Shown here: positions 46,037 through 54,782 of the stretch, one piece after another
Position numbering within the stretch: position 1 is the stretch's first letter
Layout: every line of letters starts with the position of its first letter
Source of the DNA: Candidatus Binatia bacterium
Lineage (GTDB): Bacteria; Desulfobacterota; Binatia; HRBIN30; BPIQ01
Direction of reading: 5' to 3'
Assembly: GCA_026004195.1 (NCBI GenBank)
Contig: BPIQ01000002.1
Span: forward strand, 434,001-498,000
DNA: 64,000 nucleotides
The notes under the pieces: model-generated
Database searches by the model: none
Told to the model about the DNA's origin: nothing
The model's input: the letters and a program-made list of their open reading frames with translations, nothing else
Made by a program: the position numbers and the translations under genes

Positions 46037-46688
46037 TCAGCGCCGATGGAGCGTCTCGGCGAGGCGGATCGAGAAGAGCGTCAGGATCAGGAGCCCGGCC
46101 CCCCACGGAGTCGTGGTGGGGGCGCCCACGGGACAGGAGTGCTTCCCGGGTCCGGCGATCGTGTCGAAGAGTCGGATGGACCCCACCTTCATCCCGATCG
46201 GGGCGGCCGAAACGGGCGAATCGGGAGCCGTGAAACAGAAGACCGCCGACTCGCCCTCCTCGAGGAGGTGGTCTCCTTCGTTGTTCCACTCGGCGCCCCG
46301 CATCATGAGCGGCCCGCCGCTCGACCGGAACTTCTTCGTGTAGTCGGCGTCGTTCTCGCTCACGGTCATGCTTTGCTCGATGAGACTCTCGACCGAAGTG
46401 TAGGGCTCCTCGTCCGGAACGCCGATGCTCATGTGGGTCCACTCGCCGGGGCAGCATTCGATGTCGGCCAGGGCGGTGACGCGGTAGCACCACTGCGCCC
46501 AGCAGGCGACGCCGCCCTCACCGTCGAGATCCGGAGCCTCGGCTCGGCCCGCGAAGTCGACGCGCCACGCCGAGTCTTCGTTCTCGCCGTCGAAATCGTC
46601 GAAGACGACGGAAGTCTTCACCTGCGAAAAAACGGGCGCTGCATGAGAGGAGCGCCAGACAACAAAGAAACCCCACGGTCCTTGGCAT
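46037..46688 (-). CDS. secreted protein with C-terminal membrane sorting signal (frameshifted)
   Basis: About 216 residues when one G at 46621-46622 is removed. The ATG at 46688 has a strong AAGGAGG site and starts a signal peptide (MPRTVGFLCCLALLSCSA). The frame that follows (VVFDDFDGENEDSAWRVDF) gives a Cys-containing domain (CWAQWCYRVT, IECCPGEWTHMSIGV). It ends TTTPWGAGLLILTLFSIRL followed by basic residues, like an IPTL/PEP-CTERM-type sorting tail: a short motif, one membrane helix and arginines. Such proteins are sorted by exosortase-type systems; none is seen in this window. Confidence 0.6.
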
Positions 46689-46821
46689 CGCCTCCCTCCT
46701 TCCCGAAGCGGCCCGAGCTTACCCCCTCACGGGGTCATGTCAAGGAAAGAACGATTCGGCCCGGCTTGTCGAGCCGCTTTCTTTCCGTTACACGGGGGCT
46801 TGCAGGAATCCCGAGCTCCGT

Positions 46822-48677
46822 ATGCGCGGCCTCGTCTTCGTCGTGACTCTGGTCGGGGCCGTTCCGTTTTCTCCACGCTCGGCGCTCTCGCAGGTCCGCA
46901 GCGCCGACGACCTCTGCCCGCCTCGAACCGATCCCTGTATCGTATCCCGTGCCTTTTCGGTCGCGCCGGAGGCGGTGCTCGACTTCGGGTCTCGAGAGCT
47001 CCGGGTCGCCTCGCAAGGACAGCTCCAGGGTAGCGGCGCGAGCTTCACGGTCCTCGCTCGATCCCTTCGCGTGGACACCGGAGGTACGCTCTCCTCCCGA
47101 GGGAACTCGGCGGCGGACGGAGGCAGCATCGAGCTCGAGGCGGCCGAATCGGTACTCGTGGCCGGCGAGATCGACGTCTCCGGCGCAAGCGGCGGAAACC
47201 TCCGCGTCGACGCGACCCGGATCGAACTCGCGGGTGGAAGAATCCGGGCGCGAGCGCTCGCATCGGAGGGCTCCGGGGGGAGCGTGCTCCTCGAGGCCAC
47301 CGAACTCGAGCTCGCAGGCGAGATCGTAGCCACGGGGGCAAGCGGAGGCAGTGGAGGCCAGGTGGAAATCACCGCTACGTCCGCGGTGACCGTCAGGGGA
47401 AGCTATCGACGTTTCCGGAGGGGAGCTCGACGCGGGAGAAATCGCCATCGAAAGCGGCGGCACGTTCACCTCCACACCGACGGCATCTTTCGTCCTCGGG
47501 GCGACGAACGGAGGCAGCGGCGGGTTTTTCGACCTGGACGCGACCGGGCTCCTCCTGCTCGGAGGGTCGATTTCGGCGAGCGGCGGAAGCTCTCCGGATT
47601 TCGGTGGCGACGGCGGACAGGTCGACGTGACCGGAAGTTCCGCCTGCGTTTTCTCCGCACGGATCACCGCCCTGGCGGGAGGACCGGACGGAAGCGGCGG
47701 GAGCGTCCTCCTCCGGTGCGAGGGCAGCGACCCCACGGTCTCCTCCGGAGACGTCGACGTGCGGGGAACCGCATCGGAATCCGGGGGAGGTCAGGTGATC
47801 CTCGTCACCGACGGTGGGCTTTTCGTGACGGGGCGGATCGACGCGAGCGGGCGGGAAGGGGGTGGGGGTACCGTGGATCTTCAATCCCCCGGAGAAATCC
47901 GGGTGGAAGGGTCCGATCCTCGCCAACGGTACGGGTGGGCCGGCAGGGACGGTCGGGGTGGACACGCTCGGCGTGGGTCGGTTCGAGCTCGCCGGTACGC
48001 TTGCCGCCGACTCGACCTCCGACGGCGGTGGGCGGGTCGAGATCGTTTCCTGCCGGACCTTTGTCGAGAGGGGCGGGCGGGCCACGGCGCTCGGCCCGGG
48101 GGGCGCACTACGGTTCACGGCAGCGAACTTCCTCGAGGTGAGCGGAACGCTGCGCGCTTCCTCGGACGGAGGCATCACGTTCGTCTATCGCGACAACGCG
48201 CCCGCGATCCTCGCCACGGCAACGGTGGATCCGGCCCCCGTGATTTTTCGCGATTCCACCCTCGCCGGTTGCGGCGGAGGACCGACCCCGACACCCAGCC
48301 GAACGAGAACACCGAGCCCGACCCGGACGGTGACCTCGACGCCGACCGGAACCACGACAGGGAACACGCCGACACCGACTTCCTCCCGTCCCGTTCCGAC
48401 GCGCACGCCCACCCGAACCGGTACCCCTACCCCGACGCCCACGCGGACACCCACGCCTCGACCGACTCCGGCGGGACCGGGTGACGTCGACTGCAACGGC
48501 AGGATCGACCTGTCGCCCACGGGAGAACTCCTGGCCTTGGCCCGAGAAATCTTTCTACCTCCCGAGCTCGGCTGCCCCCTGGCCGACGTGAACGGCGACG
48601 GAAACGTCGGCGCCGCGGATTATCCCGCGCTTTTCCGTGTTCTCGCGCCTTGGAGTCGGAGGGCCACGGGATCGTGA
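46822..48677 (+). CDS. adhesin-like secreted protein with Pro/Thr linker and dockerin-like end (two frameshifts)
   Basis: About 617 residues after repair. A signal peptide (LVFVVTLVGAVPFSPRSALS) leads to many short beta-helix repeats of the form (DVSGASGG-NLRVDATRIELAGG). A Pro/Thr/Arg linker follows (PTPTPSRTRTPSPTRTV), then DVDCNGRIDLSPTGEL and CPLADVNGDGNVGAADYPAL, calcium loops of the dockerin type. Frame changes at runs of G (47396-47399 and 47909-47911) are each repaired by dropping one G, and the total length is three-fold plus two. The final residues WSRRATGS and the stop are encoded by the hairpin and MITE that begin at 48658. Confidence 0.65.
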
Positions 48678-48766
48678 AAAAATCCCCCCTCACCCGAATT
48701 TCGCGCGAGAAAATCCCATCAAAATTACAGCCCACGATGGCGTGGGGGGAATTTCTTCACATCCCC
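48669..48766 (+). mobile_element. 98-bp MITE-like element, copy 3
   Basis: Flanked by CACG at 48665-48668 and 48767-48770 within a forward CCACG hairpin. Ends GGATCGTGAAAAAATCCCC and, on the other strand, GGGATGTGAAGAAATTCCCC. Its first bases supply the stop codon of the preceding gene. Confidence 0.78.
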
Positions 48767-48851
48767 CACGCTCTGTCGTGGCCGTGGTCTCGGAGCGGAC
48801 CCGCGCGGTCGTGGTCCAACGTTCGACCGGCACGGTACGCGCCCCTCCCCC

Positions 48852-49695
48852 GGACGCGACGGAGCGCGTCCCGCCGGATGCGTGGTCGCCGTCGTGCGCC
48901 GCGGGGCGGTCGTTGGACACGCCCGCCTGTCGCGTCCGGCCCTCGGACGCGACGGCAGCGCGTCCCTCCGCGGTGGCCGCGACGGCACGCGTCCTCCCCA
49001 CGACCGCGCTTCGAATCCGCAAATCGGAGGGCCACGCTCTGTCGTGGCGCGTATCACGGAGCGCGTCCCTCCGCATCCGTACGCGCGTGGGCCGGTGTCG
49101 AACGCGCGGAGGGACCGGGCCGCTGGGATCGGAGGGCCACGCTCTGTCGTGGCCGTGGTCGCATGTGCCAGGGTCTCTCATTACGGATGCCGCCGCGTCG
49201 GCCCCGCCCCCCCGGACGCGACGGAGCGCGTCCCTCCGCATCCGTACGCGCGTGGGCCGGTGTCGAACGCCGCGGAGGCGACCGGGCCGCTGGGATCGGA
49301 GGGCCACGCTCTGTCGTGGCCGTGGTCGCATGTGCCAGGGTCTCTCATTACGGATGCCGCCGCGTCGATCCCGCCCCCCCGGACGCGACGGGGCGCGTCC
49401 CTCCGCATCCGTACGCGCGTGGGCCGGTGTCGAACGCCGCGGAGGTGACCGGGCCGCTGGGATCGGAGGGCCACGCTCTGTCGTGGCCGTGGTCGCATGT
49501 GCCAGGGTCTCTCATTACGGATGCCGCCGCGTCGATCCCGCCCCCCCGGACGCGACGGAGCGCGTCCCTCCGGATGGCCATGTTCGCAAATGGCACCGGC
49601 GGTGATCGTGGTCGTGGGCGTTCTTCCGAACCGTCATCTCCGACGCGAACGGCCGCGTCGATCCCCCCGGACGCGACGGAGCGCGTCCCGCCGGC
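48852..49695. repeat. REP-like hairpin array 9 with a 167-bp tandem repeat
   Basis: The 1,145-base stretch 48678-49822 has no gene. Reverse ACGCG hairpins occur at 48852, 48945 (one base inserted), 49214, 49381, 49548 and about 49670; forward CCACG hairpins at 49026, 49131, 49298 and 49465. Between about 49060 and 49575 the hairpin pair and its spacers repeat three times with an exact 167-base period. Confidence 0.9.
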
Positions 49696-49822
49696 CGGCC
49701 GTTCTTTCTTCGAGTCCCGGGAACGGTTAGGTAGGGGTCGAAGCTCCACTGCGTGCTCTTGCGAGAGCACGGCGTTCGGAAAAAAAGAAGGGGCTCGCAC
49801 GCGAGCCCGGGGAGGTGTTCGA

Positions 49823-50824
49823 ATGGAACTTGCCATCCAGGTCGGCGGTGGGCAGGTCCGGCGCGACAAGACCGGAATCGAAGCCATCGTCGAGCAAGCG
49901 CGGCTCGCGGAGGATCTTGGGTTTCGCGTCGTTTTCGTCCCGGACCACTACGTGTTCGAGTCGCTGGGCGTGCTGCAGAAGGACATCCCCGCCTACGAGA
50001 TGTCCTTCGTCATGGCCACGCTCGCCCAGCGAACCAGGACGATCCGCATCGGAAGCCACGTCGCCTGCGTTCTCTTTCGCCACCCCGCCATGCTGGCGAG
50101 ACTCTTCGCGCAAATCGACGAAGCGAGTGGCGGGCGCCTTCTCGCAGGAGTCGGGGCCGGTTGGACGAAGGCCGAGTTCGAGATGATGGGGATCGATTTC
50201 CCGCCCCCTTCGGTCCGCCTCGAAATGCTCGACGAAACGGTGGAAATCCTCTTCGGCCTCTGGACCCGAGAAACCTTCACGTTCGAGGGAAAGCACTACC
50301 GGTTACGCGAAGCCGTATGCCTTCCGAAACCCGCCCAGAAACCCCGTCCGCCGCTCATGCTCGGCGGCAGCGGCAAGGGCATCCTGGCGCGCGCGGGGCG
50401 CTACGCCGACATCGTCCACATGGTGCCGACGCTCGGGACGGCAGGCACGACGACGCTGGAAGAGGTCCGCAAGTTCACCGACCGGGCCGTCACCTCCAAG
50501 CTCGCCCGCGTGAGGGAAGCCGAGGAGAAAGCCGGCCGTCCGAAGGGAAGCGTGCGCTTTGCGACCACCATCTTCCAGTACACGATGACTTCCTCTCCGG
50601 CGGAAACGAAGCGGCTTGCCGAGGAGCTTTCGGGCGTGTTCGGTCTCTCTCCGGGCGAGCTTCTCCAGCACCCGGTGAGCCTCCTCGGGACGGCCGAGGA
50701 AATGGTCGACGAACTCCGCCGCCGCGAAGAGACACACGGACTCTCGCTCCTTGCGATCAATTTCACGGAGGACTCCCAGATCCGAACCTTCGGGGAAAAG
50801 GTCCTGCCGAAAGTCTCTTCGTGA
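49823..50824 (+). CDS. luciferase-like (LLM) F420-dependent oxidoreductase
   Basis: A 333-residue TIM-barrel protein: MELAIQVGGGQVRRDKTG, FVPDHYVFESLGVL, RTIRIGSHVACVLFRHPAML, SGGRLLAGVGAGWTKAEFEM, PPLMLGGSGKGILARAG. This is another member of the F420H2/FMNH2-dependent group, only distantly like the one at 17635. The ATG at 49823 has GGGGAGGTG before it. Preceded by the large hairpin array and followed by 422 bases (50825-51246) in which I see no gene or repeat. Confidence 0.88.
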   Translation: MELAIQVGGGQVRRDKTGIEAIVEQARLAEDLGFRVVFVPDHYVFESLGVLQKDIPAYEMSFVMATLAQRTRTIRIGSHVACVLFRHPAMLARLFAQIDEASGGRLLAGVGAGWTKAEFEMMGIDFPPPSVRLEMLDETVEILFGLWTRETFTFEGKHYRLREAVCLPKPAQKPRPPLMLGGSGKGILARAGRYADIVHMVPTLGTAGTTTLEEVRKFTDRAVTSKLARVREAEEKAGRPKGSVRFATTIFQYTMTSSPAETKRLAEELSGVFGLSPGELLQHPVSLLGTAEEMVDELRRREETHGLSLLAINFTEDSQIRTFGEKVLPKVSS

Positions 50825-51246
50825 CCCTTCTGCCGGAGGTCCCTCGCCGAGGACACGGAGAATCCCATCCCGCTACGTCCTCGATTCCGCGACGATCGGG
50901 ACTCCGCCGCTCCGCTTCCCGAGTTCCGGCAGCGGCTCGGCCCGCCGCGCGGGAGTGCAAACCGAGGAGACTCGCTTCACGGAGGGATCGCCTACCTCGG
51001 GGCCGGCCTCCCCCGGAGGTTTCCGCGCCCCGCTTCCGAACCGCGGTACCGAGCACGTTTCGCGGAAGCGATGGCATGGCGACGGATCACCGTACAGGGC
51101 CGGGCTCGGCACCGGCGCGAGCGTGGGTCCGGGCCTCCCACGACGAAGGTGGGGCGGCGTCGTTCCCGGAAGGAGCCAGGGGGCGCCGGACATCTTGCTC
51201 GAGACAGAACGACTCCGTCGCGGCAGCAACCTGACCGGTTCGCGAA

Positions 51247-52419
51247 TCACGAGGGCCCGTTCTTCGATTCCGGGGTTCGTCCGGGCCGGCCTTCCTCACC
51301 GGTATCGAGCCCGTAGACGGGGGTCTCCGGCCGGAAAGCCGCCCAGGCGAACCAGAACGGAGTGAAGTGGACGACGGGCTCGAGCCTCCCGCCCTCGAGA
51401 GGACCCGAAAGAGCCCTGCCGTTCACGGTCCAGACCGAGCCGGTTTCCGCGTCCGCGAACGTGCCCCCGGGAAGAGCACGAAACGTGAGGGTGCGCTCGC
51501 CCGACCGGCGCCGGAAAACCGCGACGCTGCCCACCTCCCGCGAGTGGCGAATTTCCATGTCGTCGAGCGCCGACCGGGTACCCGGCTCGTAGAAGAGCAC
51601 CACCGGTGTTCCGCCGACCTCGAGGTCGAGGACTCGGCTTTTCCGTAAGGCATCGAACGGGACGGCCAGAAAAGACGAGCCCGCCTGCACGACGACGACC
51701 CTGGCCATCATCGGAAGGCGCCGCGTCCCCGGGACGGGGAAATAGGGGCGATCGAGGCGGTCGTAGCCCGGGTAGGGATTTCGCCCGTAGGCTCTCGCGT
51801 ATCCCGTCTCACGGCTCAGGACTTTTCCCTCCGGGAACGCCTCGCGGAACCCTTTCCAGCTCGTCGTCCGCGCGGGAAGAAACGTGAGTTTTCTGCCCAC
51901 GAGCTCGCCCACGATCGCTTCGCCCGTGGCCTGCTGCCACCAGGACTCCGTTTGCCGGTCGTACATCACCAGGTCGCTGTGGCGGAGGTTTCCCGTCGTC
52001 CCGAAGTCCAGGACGCGCCCGTCGACGCGGCGATCGAAAACGATGGCCGTGTTGCAGAGCGGGCAGAACGTGACGGCGACGGGCCGCCCGCCGACCTCGT
52101 CGTTCACGATCTCGTGCCAGAGAAGAATGCGGAGCGGGTATGCCCGGGCGTCCCCACGGTGGACGTAAACCAGGACCGGCTCTTTCTCTTCGAGCGAGCG
52201 GTTCGCTTCCGTGACCGATTCGAACCGGGGCCGGTCGATCGACGGGATGCCGTCCTTCGGCGGGCCGCCGGGGAGGATTTCCTCGAGGGGAACCGCGTGT
52301 TTCGAAAAGTCCGTCCGCCAGCCCGAGCGGTCGAAGGCCAGGGTATTCGAAAACAACGCGAAGAAGAGCGGAACGGCGAGAGAAAAGCCTCGCAGGGTCG
52401 AGAGAACGGTGGGCACCAT
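51247..52419 (-). CDS. DUF3179 domain-containing secreted protein
   Basis: A 390-residue protein with a signal peptide (LRGFSLAVPLFFALFSNTLA) started at the ATG at 52419. The DUF3179 signatures are clear: PVAVTFCPLCNTAIVFDRRV with CxxC, FGTTGNLRHSDLVMYDRQTE, SWWQQATGEAIVGELVG, and the C-terminal VVHFTPFWFAWAAFRPE. The family has no known function; members are exported and often near surface proteins. A second conserved domain around residue 270-340 contains GTRSALDDMEI. Confidence 0.85.
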   Translation of the reverse strand: MVPTVLSTLRGFSLAVPLFFALFSNTLAFDRSGWRTDFSKHAVPLEEILPGGPPKDGIPSIDRPRFESVTEANRSLEEKEPVLVYVHRGDARAYPLRILLWHEIVNDEVGGRPVAVTFCPLCNTAIVFDRRVDGRVLDFGTTGNLRHSDLVMYDRQTESWWQQATGEAIVGELVGRKLTFLPARTTSWKGFREAFPEGKVLSRETGYARAYGRNPYPGYDRLDRPYFPVPGTRRLPMMARVVVVQAGSSFLAVPFDALRKSRVLDLEVGGTPVVLFYEPGTRSALDDMEIRHSREVGSVAVFRRRSGERTLTFRALPGGTFADAETGSVWTVNGRALSGPLEGGRLEPVVHFTPFWFAWAAFRPETPVYGLDTGEEGRPGRTPESKNGPS

Positions 52420-52462
52420 GTCGTGCAACACCGGAGCCGGAGCGCAGGGTTCCCGGAGGATC

Positions 52463-53481
52463 GGAGGGCCAAGAACGTGCGAAAAAATCCGCCGGGCGCG
52501 ACCGAACCTGTCGCTTTCATTGGATTTTCTCGCGCGAAATTTGGCGAATCAGGAATTTGTTGACGAACCCCACGCTCTGTCGTGGCCGTGGTCTCGGAGG
52601 GACCCGCTCTGTCGGGTCCCTGTTCGTGCATGGTACGGCGCCCCGCCCCCCGGACGCGACGGAGCGCGTCCCTCCGCGGTGGCACGCGACGGCAACGCGT
52701 TCTTCCCCACACCGCGCTTCGAATCCGCAAATCGGAGGGACCACGCTCTGTCGTGGCCGTGTTCTCGGAGGGACCCGCTCTGTCGGGTCCGTGTTCGTGC
52801 ATGGTACGGCGCCCCGCCCCCGGACGCGACGGAGCGCGTCCCTCCGCGATGGTGGTCGCCGTCGTGCGCCGCGGGGCGTTCGTTGGACGCCCCGCCTTCG
52901 CGTTCGCCGCGCCCCCCCCGGACGCGACGGAGCGCGTCCCTCCGCGGTGGGACGCGACGGCAACGCGTTCTTCCCCACACCGCGCTTCGAATCCGCAAAT
53001 CGGAGGGCCACGCTCTGTCGTGGCCGTGTTCTCGGAGGGACCCGCTCTGTCGGGTCCGTGTTCGTGCATGGTACGGCGCCCCATCCCCCGGACGCGACGG
53101 AGCGCGTCCCTCCGGATGGTGGTCGCCGTCGTGCGCCGCGGGGCGTTCGTTGGACGCCCCGCCTTCGCGTTCGCCCCGCCCCCCCCGGACGCGACGGAGC
53201 GCGTCCCTCCGCGGTGGCACGCGACGGCAACGCGTTCTTCCCCACACCGCGCTTCGAATCCGCAAATCGGAGGGCCACGCTCTGTCGGGTCCGTGTTCTC
53301 GGAGGGACCCGCTCTGTCGGGTCCGTGTTCGTGCATGGTACGGCGCCCCGCCCCCCGGACGCGACGGAGCGCGTCCCTCCGCGGTGGCAGCGGTCGCGCG
53401 CGGCGGGGCGTTCCTTCCACGCGCGACGTTCGCGTCCGGCCCCGACGATCCCCCCGGACGCGCGACGGAGCGCGTCAGTCC
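52463..53481. repeat. REP-like hairpin array 10 with a 267-bp tandem repeat
   Basis: The 1,055-base stretch 52420-53474 has no gene. It contains all three hairpin versions: CCACG forward (52734, 53002), ACCCG forward (52596, 52767, 53034, 53301) and ACGCG reverse (52652, 52822, 52920, 53090, 53187, 53357, degenerate at about 53456). Three copies of a unit of about 267 bases follow one another. One hairpin (53269-53292) is a hybrid whose arms no longer match. The last copy runs into the 3' end of the gene at 53475. Confidence 0.9.
52474..52570 (+). mobile_element. 97-bp MITE-like element, copy 4
   Basis: Flanked by CAAG (52470-52473) and CACG (52571-52574) inside a forward hairpin. Ends AACGTGCGAAAAAATCCG on the left and TTCGTCAACAAATTCC on the opposite strand on the right, more worn than the other copies. 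Interior shares TTGGATTTTCTCGCGCGAAAT with copies 2 and 3 (opposite strand). Confidence 0.65.
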
Positions 53482-53735
53482 GCCACCTTGAACACCTGGT
53501 CGTGCTCTCTCGCGCGCTCCTTGACTTTCACGCCGACCTGCTGGCCTTTGCTACCGCGCTGTACGTCGGCGTGCTCGACCTGCATCGAACGAACGGTATC
53601 CGTGAAGTCCGTCGTGTGACCCTTGACGTGGATCGTGTCGCCCACGGCGAGGTCACCTTCGGTAAGTTCGATGATGGCCACACCGATGCGGTCGTAGTAG
53701 TGCGTCACGCGGCCTACGAGGGTCTCGGTCGCCAT
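53475..53735 (-). CDS. translation elongation factor-like protein (EF-Tu domain 2-like)
   Basis: An 86-residue protein with the fold signature of domain 2 of translation GTPases: VGRVTHYYDRIGVAIIELTE, GDLAVGDTIHVKGHTTDFTD, VRSMQVEHADVQRGSKGQQV, GVKVKERAREHDQVFKV. Free-standing versions of this domain are widespread and poorly understood; they have no GTPase domain. The stop codon lies within a degenerate hairpin repeat, so the 3' boundary may have been altered by it. Confidence 0.88.
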   Translation of the reverse strand: MATETLVGRVTHYYDRIGVAIIELTEGDLAVGDTIHVKGHTTDFTDTVRSMQVEHADVQRGSKGQQVGVKVKERAREHDQVFKVAD

Positions 53736-53806
53736 GCCCGGTACTCCTTCTGGCCGGAGTCTACTCCTCCGACCGGCCGGGATGTCAAATCCTGCGTGCA
53801 GAGATG

Positions 53807-54118
53807 TCAGCCGTGGCGGCGGGGCCGGTTCGACCCGGGGCGCTTCCCTTCCTTTTTCCTTCCTGCCTTCTTCCCCGCCCTCTTTCCTGCCGCGTCACCC
53901 GTGCCGCCCCGGAACCTCCAGACGCCGTCCGGGCCCACGACAAGCGCTGCGTGCTCGACCACGTAACCGCATTCGGGGCACTTCGAGGTCGTAGCCTCCC
54001 GGAGGTACTCCTCGTCGAAGGAATCGAGCGTCAGATTGATCGAAGGCCGGTACCAATCCTGGTAGCGCTGCCCGCACTCGGGGCAGACGACCCAGATGTC
54101 GACCACGGGCGACGTCAC
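53807..54118 (-). CDS. small zinc-ribbon protein
   Basis: A 103-residue protein started at the GTG at 54118, overlapping the DoxX stop (GTGA). Two CPECG knuckles (VVCPECGQRYQDWY and SKCPECGYVVEHA) form a likely zinc ribbon; the C-terminus is a basic Lys/Gly/Arg tail (KRAGKKAGRKKEGKRPG). This is consistent with nucleic acid binding. No family recognised. Confidence 0.6.
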   Translation of the reverse strand: MTSPVVDIWVVCPECGQRYQDWYRPSINLTLDSFDEEYLREATTSKCPECGYVVEHAALVVGPDGVWRFRGGTGDAAGKRAGKKAGRKKEGKRPGSNRPRRHG

Positions 54119-54528
54119 GGCTGCCCTTCCCTCACGATCCCATCGTCCTGCGTGTACCACCACGCCCACGCGACGAGCAAACCCTGAAGGGGAAGCCTCG
54201 CCCAGAGAAGGATCTGCTGCGCAAGCGGGGAAAGGTCGGGAGCGCCCGGCGGAACGATGCGGTTCACCGCCATGTTCACGTTGGCGGGAAAGACGGCAAT
54301 GAGAAGAGCCACGATGCCCCAAGCGGCCCACTTCGTGAACCGGGGCACCAGCACGAGAACTCCCAGCACGACCTCGCAGACCCCGGAGAGAAAAACCAGC
54401 TCGCGGTGGTAGGGCAGATACTCGGGCATGATGCGCAGATAGAACTCCGGCCGGACGAAGTGCATGGTGCCCGCCACCACGTAAAAGACGCCCATGACCC
54501 ACTTGAGGACGAGTTTCACCCAGCGCAC
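54115..54528 (-). CDS. DoxX family membrane protein
   Basis: A 137-residue protein with four hydrophobic segments: VKLVLKWVMGVFYVVAGTMH, FLSGVCEVVLGVLVLVP, WGIVALLIAVFPANVNMAV and ILLWARLPLQGLLVAWAWWY. This is the DoxX/DoxD-like layout. The GTG at 54528 (VRWVKLVLKWV) gives a normal length; the open frame upstream is Arg/Gly rich. Role unknown in bacteria of this kind; some members are linked to redox or surfactant handling. Confidence 0.8.
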   Translation of the reverse strand: MRWVKLVLKWVMGVFYVVAGTMHFVRPEFYLRIMPEYLPYHRELVFLSGVCEVVLGVLVLVPRFTKWAAWGIVALLIAVFPANVNMAVNRIVPPGAPDLSPLAQQILLWARLPLQGLLVAWAWWYTQDDGIVREGQP

Positions 54529-54782
54529 GGTCGCGACCCCTCGATTCGCGCCTCCCGACGTCCGCCGCCCGTCCGCCCTGTACGGGAAAGGCGCAGAGAC
54601 ACCTTGGTCGTGGAACCCCTGCCCCGACGCTCGGGCAGCCGGCAAGGCCCACCCTGTCCGATCGTCGTCCCGTCACCTCCGCAAAATCGAGCACGAAGAA
54701 ACCGGCCGCGCGCCTGCGCGCGAACTCGGCCGACGTTTCCTTCGGGCAGTGCGTCACGTCGAGAACGGGGCGGCATGACCGG

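Noticed and set aside
46724-46745. ACCCCCTCACGGGGT hairpin upstream of the adhesin-like gene as a terminator
   Set aside because: Stem of only five pairs and no T-run on either strand.
48650-49817. Long open frames through the hairpin arrays
   Set aside because: They translate the repeats themselves (RDGARPS, RRSASLR and similar words in every frame) and have no start or domain.
50825-51246. Possible small gene between the F420-type oxidoreductase and the DUF3179 gene
   Set aside because: Open frames on both strands are Pro/Arg rich without a domain, signal or ribosome site; nothing supports a gene.
20585-53265. TTCGAATCC in the array spacers, like a tRNA T-loop
   Set aside because: No acceptor stem, D-arm or anticodon arm can be built around it; it is a conserved piece of the repeat unit.
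48852-53481. Regularly spaced 24-bp repeats resembling CRISPR arrays
   Set aside because: The repeats alternate in orientation, the spacers are similar to one another and recur elsewhere, spacing is uneven within a unit, and there are no cas genes.
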